Positions 1 through 6,185 of a stretch of 8,679 nucleotides of DNA are shown piece after piece (position 1 is the stretch's first letter; the number at the start of each line of letters is the position of its first letter). This stretch comes from Woeseiaceae bacterium (GTDB lineage Bacteria > Pseudomonadota > Gammaproteobacteria > Steroidobacterales > Woeseiaceae): the NCBI GenBank assembly GCA_013138675.1, contig WTCH01000098.1, positions 1 through 8,679 of the forward strand, given 5' to 3'. The notes under the pieces were generated by a model that had not been told where the DNA came from, did no database searches, and saw only the letters and a list, made by a program, of their open reading frames with translations. The position numbers were made by a program, and so were the translations under genes.

Positions 1-728
1 GAGACGTTGATTGTCGGTACGCGCATCGAGAAGCCATCGAGCTTGCCATTGAGTTCCGGCAGCACCAGGCCAACTGCGGCGGCAGCACCCGTCTTCGTCG
101 GAATCTGCGACATCGTAGCCGAACGGGCACGACGCAGATCCGAGTGGTACACGTCCGTCAGGACCTGATCATTGGTGTAGGCGTGAATCGTGGTCATCAA
201 TCCGTGTTTGACACCAATTTTCTGGTGCAACGGTTGAACCAGTGGCGCGAGGCAATTTGTTGTGCAAGACGCGTTGGAAATGACCTGGTCATCTGCCGTC
301 AGAATGTTGTGATTAACACCGTAAACGATTGTCTTCTCAATGCCCTCACCGCCCGGTGCGGAGAGGATGACCTTCTTGGCGCCGCCTGCGATATGTTTGC
401 CTGCGGTCTCCATTGTCCGGAACAGACCTGTGCACTCGAACACGACGTCGACGCCGAGGTCGCCCCAGGGCAGCTTCGCCGGATCACGTTCAGCAAAGAC
501 CTTGATGCGGTCGCCGTTTACGATGATGTCATCGCCATCGACTTCGACCGTACCAGGAAACGGTCCGTGCGCCGTGTCGCGGCGCGTCAGGTGTGCGTTT
601 GTTTTCGCGTCACCCAGATCGTTGATTGCAACGACGTCAAACTCGCCGGCCCGACCCAATTCGTGAATTGCACGAAGCACGTTGCGGCCGATGCGGCCGT
701 AGCCGTTGATTCCTACTTTGATAGCCAT
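1..728 (-). CDS. gap: Type I glyceraldehyde-3-phosphate dehydrogenase (NAD-dependent), 3' end cut by window edge
   Basis: Cytoplasmic enzyme that converts glyceraldehyde 3-phosphate, NAD+ and phosphate to 1,3-bisphosphoglycerate in glycolysis, and runs in reverse in gluconeogenesis. The first 242 codons are present, against about 330-340 for the family. The N-terminal Rossmann fold has GINGYGRIGR at residues 7-16 and an acidic Asp at about 37 (INDLGDA), as expected for NAD rather than NADP. The catalytic segment SNASCTTNCLAP places the nucleophile at Cys155, with the partner His at 182 (TTIHAYT). The segment TKTGAAAAVGLVLPEL (211-226) belongs to the catalytic domain. The ATG is preceded by AGGAG at a 6-base spacing. 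The gene starts 14 bases after the tkt stop, so the two are very likely co-transcribed, as in many proteobacterial tkt-gap(-pgk) clusters. The erythrose-4-phosphate dehydrogenase paralogue Epd is a less likely alternative, because the sequence around the active site reads as standard Gap. Confidence 0.95.
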   Translation of the reverse strand, partial: MAIKVGINGYGRIGRNVLRAIHELGRAGEFDVVAINDLGDAKTNAHLTRRDTAHGPFPGTVEVDGDDIIVNGDRIKVFAERDPAKLPWGDLGVDVVFECTGLFRTMETAGKHIAGGAKKVILSAPGGEGIEKTIVYGVNHNILTADDQVISNASCTTNCLAPLVQPLHQKIGVKHGLMTTIHAYTNDQVLTDVYHSDLRRARSATMSQIPTKTGAAAAVGLVLPELNGKLDGFSMRVPTINV

Positions 729-734
729 GATTTT

Positions 735-739
735 CTCCT
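735..739 (-). promoter_or_regulatory. Ribosome binding site of gap
   Basis: On the minus strand this reads AGGAG, 6 bases upstream of the gap ATG. It lies entirely within the 14-base tkt-gap spacer, immediately after the tkt TAA. This supports both the chosen gap start and translation from a shared tkt-gap mRNA. Confidence 0.85.
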
Positions 740-742
740 GAA

Positions 743-2764
743 TTAAATAAGTTCACGGGCAACTGCGACGACATTGTCGGTCGAGAAGCCAAAATGTTCG
801 AAAAGCTCGTTCGCCGGGGCAGACGCGCCAAAACGATCGAGACCGATTACTCGTCCGGCAGATCCGGCGTAGCGCCACCAGGATTCGGTAACACCTGCTT
901 CAATGACGACGCGTGCCGTCACTGCAGCCGGCAAGACTTGCTCGCAGTACGCCTCATCCTGTGCCTGGAACAGGTCCACGCAAGGCATCGAAACAACACG
1001 AACAGCGACGCCGTCGGTAGCCAGCACGTCGGCGGCAGACACGGCCAAGGCAACTTCAGAGCCCGTCGCGATCAGGATGATTTGAGGCTCCCCGCCTGAT
1101 TCCTTCAACACGTATCCACCACGCGCGATCGCTGCCAACTGGCCCTTATCGCGGACTTGATGCGGCAATCCCTGGCGTGTTAGCACGAGACTCGTCGGAC
1201 CATCTCGGCGCTCGATAGCATCGCGCCATGCGACTGCCGTCTCCACCGTATCGCAGGTACGCCAGACACGCATGTTCGGCATGAGCCGCAGTGACGCGGT
1301 GTGCTCAACCGGTTGATGCGTCGGGCCGTCCTCGCCGAGACCGATCGAATCATGCGTGTAGACGAAGATATTCTGTGCCTTCATTAGCGCAGCCATGCGC
1401 AGCGCATTGCGCGCATAGTCGGAAAACGTCAGGAAGGTGCCCGAGTACGGAATAACACCTCCGTGCAACGACATGCCGTTACAGAGTGCCGACATACCGA
1501 ACTCGCGCACACCGAAGTAGATGTAGTTGCCCGATGCGTCGTCGCCCGTGATAACGGTCGAGCCGCTGTGCTTGGTGAGGTTTGACCCGGTCAGATCGGC
1601 CGACCCGCCAGCCAACTCGGGCAGCATCGGTGCAAATGCGTTCAGTGCGACCAATGAAGCCTTGCGCGTCGCCATGTTCTCACCGGCGGCGTCAATGTCG
1701 GCGATCGCCTTGTCCGCAAATTCGCTCCAGCCCGCTGGCAATTCACGATTCATGCGGCGCAGGTACTCCGCGGCGAGATCAGGGTGCGCTGACGAGTACT
1801 CATCGAAAACCTTCTGCCACGTTTGTTCATCCGCGGCACCACGGGACCGGCCGTCCCATGCGGCGGCAACATCGGCCGGTATTTCGAACGGCGCAGACTC
1901 CCACCCCAGCTCTTTGCGCGTGGCGGCGATTTCTTCATCGCCGAGCGGCGCGCCATGCGTCGATGCCGTGCCCTGCTTATTGGGTGAACCGAACCCGATG
2001 ATCGTCTTGCAACAGATCAGTGAGGGCCGCTCTGGCTCAGCAGCGGCTTGCTCGATTGCTGCCGCGATAGCAGCGCTATCATGACCATCGACATCGGCAA
2101 TGACTTGCCAGCCATACGACTCGAAACGTTTGACCGTGTCATCAGTGAACCAGCCACCAACTTCACCATCGATCGAAATATTGTTGTCATCGTACAGGGC
2201 GGTCAGCTTGCCAAGTTTGAGCGTTCCAGCCAGCGAGCACGCCTCGTGCGAAATACCTTCCATCAGGCAACCATCGCCGAGAAATACCCAGGTCTTGTGA
2301 TCGACAATGTCCAGCCCCGGGCGGTTGAACTCCGCTGCCAGCATTTTCTCGGTCAGCGCCATGCCCACGGCGTTGGTGATGCCCTGCCCCAGCGGCCCCG
2401 TCGTCGTCTCGATCGACAGATCGGGGTCATATTCAGGGTGTCCGGCCGTCCGGTAGCCGAACTGGCGGAAGTTGCGGAGCTCGTCGATAGACAGGTCGTA
2501 ACCCGTCAGGTGCAAGAGGCTGTACAGCAGCATCGAGCCGTGGCCGTTCGACAATACGAAACGGTCGCGATCGACCCAGTGGGCGTTACCCGGGTTGTGC
2601 TTCAGGTAGTCGTTCCAAAGGACCTCTGCGATGTCGGCCATGCCCATCGGGGCGCCGGGATGTCCTGAGTTGGCGGCCTGCACCGCATCCATGGAAAGCG
2701 CCCGGACAGCATTCGCGAGTTTACGCCGCTCGGGCCGGCCGGCTCTCGTTGCTTCTTGTGACAT
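743..2764 (-). CDS. tkt: Transketolase
   Basis: Thiamine-diphosphate enzyme that moves two-carbon ketol units between sugar phosphates, linking the non-oxidative pentose phosphate pathway to glycolysis. The product is 673 residues, close to the bacterial norm of about 660-670, and complete. Visible motifs in order: SGHPGAPMGMAD (33-44, substrate/TPP His35), GPLGQG (123-128), the TPP/metal motif GDGCLMEG (163-170) ending in DNN (193-195), His270 in STHGAPLG, SADLTGSN (388-395), the catalytic Glu421 in FGVREFGM, HDSIGLGEDGPTHQPVE (471-487, phosphate and sugar contacts), and a C-terminal domain from about residue 540. I chose the ATG at 2764 because it matches the usual N-terminus, a short tail before ANAVRALSMDAVQ. 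The open frame runs on for 113 more codons upstream, but that stretch lies on the promoter region and opposite metK and is not family-like. The ribosome binding site is weak (AAGA about 11 bases upstream). Upstream partner in a probable tkt-gap operon. Confidence 0.97.
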   Translation of the reverse strand: MSQEATRAGRPERRKLANAVRALSMDAVQAANSGHPGAPMGMADIAEVLWNDYLKHNPGNAHWVDRDRFVLSNGHGSMLLYSLLHLTGYDLSIDELRNFRQFGYRTAGHPEYDPDLSIETTTGPLGQGITNAVGMALTEKMLAAEFNRPGLDIVDHKTWVFLGDGCLMEGISHEACSLAGTLKLGKLTALYDDNNISIDGEVGGWFTDDTVKRFESYGWQVIADVDGHDSAAIAAAIEQAAAEPERPSLICCKTIIGFGSPNKQGTASTHGAPLGDEEIAATRKELGWESAPFEIPADVAAAWDGRSRGAADEQTWQKVFDEYSSAHPDLAAEYLRRMNRELPAGWSEFADKAIADIDAAGENMATRKASLVALNAFAPMLPELAGGSADLTGSNLTKHSGSTVITGDDASGNYIYFGVREFGMSALCNGMSLHGGVIPYSGTFLTFSDYARNALRMAALMKAQNIFVYTHDSIGLGEDGPTHQPVEHTASLRLMPNMRVWRTCDTVETAVAWRDAIERRDGPTSLVLTRQGLPHQVRDKGQLAAIARGGYVLKESGGEPQIILIATGSEVALAVSAADVLATDGVAVRVVSMPCVDLFQAQDEAYCEQVLPAAVTARVVIEAGVTESWWRYAGSAGRVIGLDRFGASAPANELFEHFGFSTDNVVAVARELI

Positions 2765-2816
2765 TGATTTGATTCTTATGGTGAATAGACGGAAAAAAAG
2801 TTCCCGCGAGCGGCGC

Positions 2817-2845
2817 ATTTTCCCTGTTTCACAGGAAGGCCGCAA
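2817..2845 (-). promoter_or_regulatory. Candidate sigma70-type promoter for tkt-gap
   Basis: Reading the minus strand, TTGCGG (2845-2840) and GAAAAT (2822-2817) are separated by exactly 17 bases and resemble the -35 and -10 elements (3 and 4 matches of 6). Transcription would begin near 2810, leaving a leader of about 45 bases before the tkt ATG. The site was read by eye; GC-rich genomes give many such matches, so this is tentative. It interlocks with the metK promoter candidate on the other strand. Confidence 0.25.
2823..2835. promoter_or_regulatory. Inverted repeat (5+3+5 dyad), possible operator
   Basis: CCTGT-TTC-ACAGG is a perfect 5-bp inverted repeat with a 3-base centre, lying in the only substantial intergenic gap. 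It sits in the spacer of the tkt promoter candidate and over the -35 of the metK candidate, where a bound protein would affect both. There is no T-run after it on either strand, so it does not look like a terminator. It does not match the MetJ box or the MetR TGAA-N5-TTCA consensus. A 5-bp dyad can occur by chance, so operator function is inference. Confidence 0.25.
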
Positions 2846-2853
2846 GGTACAAT
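2826..2853 (+). promoter_or_regulatory. Candidate sigma70-type promoter for metK operon
   Basis: TACAAT at 2848-2853 is a 5-of-6 match to the -10 consensus. A weak -35, GTTTCA, lies at 2826-2831 with a 16-base spacer. Transcription would start near 2860, giving a leader of only about 25 bases before the metK ATG at 2886. That is too short for a SAM or SAH riboswitch. The -10 is the convincing part; the -35 is poor. Confidence 0.4.
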
Positions 2854-2885
2854 GCGCGGCTCCCCGGACCACGATAGAAAAAAAC

Positions 2886-4046
2886 ATGAGTGACGCATTC
2901 TTATTCACCTCGGAATCGGTTTCCGAGGGGCATCCAGACAAGGTTGCCGACCAGATTTCCGACGCCGTGCTCGACGCCATGCTTGAGCAGGACAAGAGTG
3001 CGCGGGTCGCCGTAGAGACCATGGTGAAAACCGGCATGGCGATTGTCGCTGGCGAGGTCACCACGACCGCATGGGTTGATCTCGAGGAGATCGTGCGTGG
3101 CACGATCGTCGGTATTGGCTATACGGATTCCAGCATGGGCTATGACGGCCATTCCTGCGCGGTTCTGAACGCCATTGGCAAACAGTCGCCGGATATTGCC
3201 CAGGGCGTGGATCGCGAGGTCGCCGAAAAACAGGGTGCCGGTGACCAGGGACTGATGTTCGGTTACGCAACCAATGAGACCGACGTCCTGATGCCAGCAC
3301 CGATCACTTTCTCGCATCGACTCGTCCAGATGCAGGCCGAGGTCCGGAAGTCCGGCAAGTTGCCGTTCCTGCGGCCCGACGCCAAGAGCCAGGTGACCTT
3401 TATCTATGAAGACGGCAAACCGGCGGCCATCGATGCTGTGGTTCTGTCGACGCAACACCATGCCGACGTCAAGATGTCTCACCTCGAAGAAGCTGTCATG
3501 GAGGAGATCATCAAACCCGTGCTACCTGCGGAATGGGTCAGCAAGGACACCAAATACCACATCAATCCGACCGGACGATTCGAGATCGGCGGTCCGATGG
3601 GCGACTGCGGCCTGACCGGCCGCAAGATTATTGTCGACACCTACGGCGGGTCAGCACGCCACGGTGGTGGCGCTTTCTCGGGCAAGGACCCGTCGAAAGT
3701 CGACCGCTCAGCTGCGTACGCCTGCCGCTACGTTGCGAAGAACATTGTCGCTGCCGGCCTTGCCGACCGCTGCGAAATCCAGGTTTCTTACGCCATTGGT
3801 ATCGCTGAGCCGACGTCGATCAGCGTCGAGACATTTGGCACCGGTAAGATATCCAATAGCCAGATGACCGACCTGATTCGCGAGAACTTTGACCTGACAC
3901 CGTATGGAATCATGCAGATGCTCGACCTGCTGCGACCTATCTATCAGCAAACTGCCGCGTACGGCCACTTCGGCCGCGAGGACCTCGACGTAAGCTGGGA
4001 AAAGACCGACAAGGCCGAAGCTTTGGCCGGCTCTGTCGCAGCCTGA
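2886..4046 (+). CDS. metK: S-adenosylmethionine synthetase (methionine adenosyltransferase)
   Basis: Cytoplasmic enzyme that joins methionine and ATP to give S-adenosylmethionine, releasing phosphate and pyrophosphate. The 386 residues fit the bacterial length of about 384. Visible hallmarks: the N-terminal SEGHPDK (13-19, with His16, Asp18 and Lys19 in the ATP/metal site), the first family signature GAGDQG (117-122), HINPTGRF (225-232), and the second signature GGGAFSGKD (260-268), which is the phosphate-binding loop with Lys267. The C-terminal part GHFGR (360-364) is also typical. The ATG start gives the standard MetK N-terminus. The frame is open upstream to 2631, but that stretch is antisense to tkt. 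No strong Shine-Dalgarno is visible before the ATG; the leader there is A-rich. First gene of the probable metK-ahcY-cpdA-hemL transcript, divergent from tkt across 121 bp. Confidence 0.97.
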   Translation: MSDAFLFTSESVSEGHPDKVADQISDAVLDAMLEQDKSARVAVETMVKTGMAIVAGEVTTTAWVDLEEIVRGTIVGIGYTDSSMGYDGHSCAVLNAIGKQSPDIAQGVDREVAEKQGAGDQGLMFGYATNETDVLMPAPITFSHRLVQMQAEVRKSGKLPFLRPDAKSQVTFIYEDGKPAAIDAVVLSTQHHADVKMSHLEEAVMEEIIKPVLPAEWVSKDTKYHINPTGRFEIGGPMGDCGLTGRKIIVDTYGGSARHGGGAFSGKDPSKVDRSAAYACRYVAKNIVAAGLADRCEIQVSYAIGIAEPTSISVETFGTGKISNSQMTDLIRENFDLTPYGIMQMLDLLRPIYQQTAAYGHFGREDLDVSWEKTDKAEALAGSVAA

Positions 4047-4059
4047 ACTGAATAACACC

Positions 4060-4064
4060 AGGAG
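4060..4064 (+). promoter_or_regulatory. Ribosome binding site of ahcY
   Basis: AGGAG 7 bases before the ahcY ATG, inside the 25-base metK-ahcY spacer. It fixes the start and shows that ahcY has its own translation signal on the shared message. Confidence 0.85.
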
Positions 4065-4071
4065 AACACCT

Positions 4072-5385
4072 ATGAGCAGCGAACCCGTTGCCATTCAGCA
4101 AAACGATTACAAAGTTGCCGACATCTCGCTGGCAGATTTCGGTCGCAAGGAAATTGCGATAGCCGAGACCGAAATGCCTGGCCTGATGGCGTTGCGAGAG
4201 GAATTCGGCGACTCAAAGCCGCTTGCCGGCGTGCGCCTTACTGGCTGCCTGCACATGACGATTCAGACCGCCGTTCTGATTGAGACCCTCAAGGAACTGG
4301 GTGCGGACATTCGCTGGTCCTCGTGCAATATCTTCTCCACGCAGGACCACGCGGCAGCCGCTATCGCTACATCGGGAGTTCCCGTGTTCGCCTGGAAAGG
4401 TGAATCCGAAGAGGAGTACTGGTGGTGCGTCGAGCAGACCATCAACGGGCCAGACGGCTGGACGCCCAATATGATCCTCGATGACGGCGGCGACCTGACG
4501 CTCGTCATGCACGACAAGTTTCCGGAGCTCATGAAAGAAGTGAAGGGCTTGTCGGAAGAGACCACGACCGGCGTGAAGCGCCTCTACGACATGATGGCTG
4601 ATGGCTCCCTGGCCTGCCCTGCCTTCAACGTCAACGATTCGGTGACCAAATCCAAGTTCGACAATCTCTACGGTTGCCGGGAATCACTGGTCGACGGCAT
4701 CAAACGCGCGACGGATGTCATGATCGCCGGCAAGATTGCGATCGTGTGCGGCTATGGTGACGTTGGCAAAGGCTGCGCACAGTCGTTACGCGGCCTCGGT
4801 GCGACGGTCTGGATTACCGAGATCGATCCAATTAACGCCCTGCAAGCCGCGATGGAAGGCTACCGCGTGGTCCGCTTCGATGAAGTTTGCGGTCAGGCGG
4901 ACATCATTGTCACCGCCACCGGCAATTACCATGTCGTAACGGGCTCGCAATTGGAACGCATGAAAGACCAGGCCATCGTCTGCAACATCGGCCATTTCGA
5001 CAACGAAATCGACGTAGCCCATCTGCAGCAGTTTGAGTGGGAGAACATCAAGCCGCAGGTCGATCACATTATTTTTCCGGATGGCAAACGCATCATCCTG
5101 TTGGCTGAAGGTCGGTTGGTGAACCTCGGTTGCGCCACGGGTCACCCCAGTTTTGTCATGTCGAATTCCTTCACCAACCAGGTGCTCGCCCAGATCGAAT
5201 TGTGGACGAACGGGGACAACTACGACAATGAGGTCTATGTATTGCCCAAGCACCTTGACGAGAAGGTCGCGCGACTGCATCTTGACCGTATCGGTGTGAA
5301 GCTGACGGAACTTTCCGACGAGCAGGCCAAGTACATTGGTGTTGCCAAGGAAGGTCCGTACAAGCCGGAGCACTACAGGTACTGA
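4072..5385 (+). CDS. ahcY: Adenosylhomocysteinase (S-adenosyl-L-homocysteine hydrolase)
   Basis: Cytoplasmic NAD-dependent enzyme that splits S-adenosylhomocysteine, the inhibitory by-product of methyl transfer, into adenosine and homocysteine. All 437 residues are present. Substrate-domain residues visible: His61 in GCLHMTIQT, STQDHAAAA (89-97), Asp138 in LDDGGD, Glu163 in SEETTTG, and Lys193, Asp197 and Cys202 in the run from NDSVTKSKFDN to LYGCRESL. The NAD-binding Rossmann motif is GYGDVGKG (227-234), with Glu250 in ITEIDP at the end of the second strand. CNIGHFDNEID (304-314) follows, and the tail KPEHYRY (431-437) reaches into the neighbouring subunit's NAD site. It has the short form, like the ~432-residue animal enzyme, and lacks the roughly 40-residue insertion of the ~470-residue form in Pseudomonas and many other proteobacteria. 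It follows metK by 25 bases, the next but one step of the methyl cycle. Confidence 0.97.
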   Translation: MSSEPVAIQQNDYKVADISLADFGRKEIAIAETEMPGLMALREEFGDSKPLAGVRLTGCLHMTIQTAVLIETLKELGADIRWSSCNIFSTQDHAAAAIATSGVPVFAWKGESEEEYWWCVEQTINGPDGWTPNMILDDGGDLTLVMHDKFPELMKEVKGLSEETTTGVKRLYDMMADGSLACPAFNVNDSVTKSKFDNLYGCRESLVDGIKRATDVMIAGKIAIVCGYGDVGKGCAQSLRGLGATVWITEIDPINALQAAMEGYRVVRFDEVCGQADIIVTATGNYHVVTGSQLERMKDQAIVCNIGHFDNEIDVAHLQQFEWENIKPQVDHIIFPDGKRIILLAEGRLVNLGCATGHPSFVMSNSFTNQVLAQIELWTNGDNYDNEVYVLPKHLDEKVARLHLDRIGVKLTELSDEQAKYIGVAKEGPYKPEHYRY

Positions 5386-5427
5386 TACAGCGCGAGGCTT
5401 GGCCCTATCGATAGCGCAGCTGATTCA
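5386..5427 (+). other. ahcY-cpdA spacer with CTATCGATAG palindrome
   Basis: These 42 bases follow the ahcY TGA and contain no stop in the ahcY/cpdA frame: 14 sense codons lead straight into the cpdA TTG. A perfect 10-bp palindrome, CTATCGATAG, lies at 5405-5414. There is no T-run, so I see no terminator, and transcription probably continues into cpdA. GAGG at 5394-5397 is too far from the TTG to be a normal ribosome binding site. Confidence 0.4.
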
Positions 5428-6174
5428 TTGAGGATTCTGCACCTTACCGATCCTCATCTGTTTGCCGACACTGCAGGGGATCTGCGCGGCACAGTGACCC
5501 ATTCGTCACTGTGTGCAGTTCTCGATCACTATCATGACAGCGACTGGCGCGCCGACCTCATCATCGTTACCGGTGACCTGATTCATGACGACAGCCGCCG
5601 CGCGTACGACCATTTCTGCGAACTTCTTGGATCGCTCGGCACACCAGTGTACTGCGTCCCGGGCAACCACGACGTTCGCGCACTGATGCGCGAGGCGCTG
5701 GACGCGCCGCCATTTCATTACTGCGAATCCGTCGAAGCTGGTGACTGGCTCATTATCGGCATTGATAGTTGCATTAGCGGGCACGCGGGCGGACATCTCA
5801 AGGCCGACGAGCTCGCTCGCCTCGATAGCGAAATCGCTGCATCGAGCGCGAGCAACGTCATGATCTGCCTGCACCATCCGCCTGTAACGATGGGTAGCAA
5901 ATGGCTCGACTCGGTAGGACTCGACAATGGCGACGAATTTCTCGAGCGCATCAAATCATCAGGGAAAGTACGGCTTGCCATCTTCGGCCACGTGCATCAG
6001 CCTTATGACGCCGATCATAAGGGCGTCAGAATTCTCGGCACGCCCTCAACATGCCGGCAATTCGCCCAGGGAAGTGACACTTTCGCGGTTGACGAAAATC
6101 CCCCGGCATACCGTCGCATCAGTTTGCGAAGTGACGGTGACTATCGACACGAACTTGTTTGGCTGACAACATAA
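5428..6174 (+). CDS. cpdA: CpdA/Icc-type metallophosphoesterase, probable 3',5'-cAMP phosphodiesterase
   Basis: Calcineurin-like dimetal phosphoesterase, predicted to hydrolyse cyclic AMP to AMP (class III cyclic nucleotide phosphodiesterase) in the cytoplasm. All metal and catalytic motifs are visible over 248 residues: Asp8 and His10 (TDPHLF), Asp50 (GDLIHDDS), Asn80-His81 (GNHD), His149-His150 (LHHPP), and His188 and His190 (GHVHQP). The C-terminal TPSTCRQF (205-212) is typical of the E. coli CpdA subgroup (275 residues), which supports this over other phosphoesterases. The substrate is still inferred; other cyclic nucleotides or phosphodiesters are possible. The start is TTG, the only usual start codon between the ahcY stop and the RILHLTDPH strand that opens the fold; no convincing Shine-Dalgarno precedes it. 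The gene lies 42 bases after ahcY in the same frame and 11 bases before hemL, so it is probably co-transcribed. Confidence 0.85.
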   Translation: MRILHLTDPHLFADTAGDLRGTVTHSSLCAVLDHYHDSDWRADLIIVTGDLIHDDSRRAYDHFCELLGSLGTPVYCVPGNHDVRALMREALDAPPFHYCESVEAGDWLIIGIDSCISGHAGGHLKADELARLDSEIAASSASNVMICLHHPPVTMGSKWLDSVGLDNGDEFLERIKSSGKVRLAIFGHVHQPYDADHKGVRILGTPSTCRQFAQGSDTFAVDENPPAYRRISLRSDGDYRHELVWLTT

Positions 6175-6178
6175 GAGA
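6173..6178 (+). promoter_or_regulatory. Ribosome binding site of hemL
   Basis: AAGAGA overlaps the end of the cpdA TAA, and its GAG core is 8 bases before the ATG at 6186. It supports 6186 as the hemL start over an in-frame TTG at 6159 that lies inside cpdA. Confidence 0.55.
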
Positions 6179-6185
6179 ACCCCGC

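Noticed and set aside
211..233. Possible loss of a conserved Lys in Gap (GAAAAV instead of GAAKAV)
   Set aside because: The GAAAAV variant is, to my knowledge, normal in a large group of proteobacterial Gap proteins. The active-site Cys155 and His182 are intact.
144..746. 200-codon plus-strand open frame opposite gap
   Set aside because: Lies entirely antisense to a clear Gap reading frame, with no family-like motifs. It is explained by codon bias of the real gene.
2048..2668. 206-codon plus-strand open frame opposite tkt
   Set aside because: Antisense to conserved transketolase sequence; no recognisable domain, signal or ribosome binding site.
2785..2794. AGACGGAA as a MetJ box
   Set aside because: Only a partial match to AGACGTCT and no tandem second box, which MetJ needs.
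2791..2805. GGAA-N6-TTCC as a MetR-like or other operator
   Set aside because: Very short arms, largely an A-run, and no match to TGAA-N5-TTCA.
2631..2885. Upstream extension of MetK by 85 codons
   Set aside because: Would overlap tkt on the other strand and precede the TACAAT -10 box; ATG at 2886 gives the standard MetK N-terminus.
2765..3103. Upstream extension of transketolase by 113 codons
   Set aside because: The frame is open, but it runs over the promoter region and antisense to metK and does not look like a transketolase N-terminus. ATG at 2764 gives the expected start.
2901..3482. 193-codon minus-strand open frame opposite metK
   Set aside because: Mirror of the conserved MetK N-terminal half; composition looks like a reverse-complement shadow.
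4786..5373. 195-codon minus-strand open frame opposite ahcY
   Set aside because: Antisense to the NAD-binding half of AhcY, whose protein sequence is strongly conserved; nothing recognisable in the opposite frame.
5405..5414. CTATCGATAG palindrome as a terminator after ahcY
   Set aside because: Self-complementary with no loop and no following T-run. The arrangement favours readthrough into cpdA.
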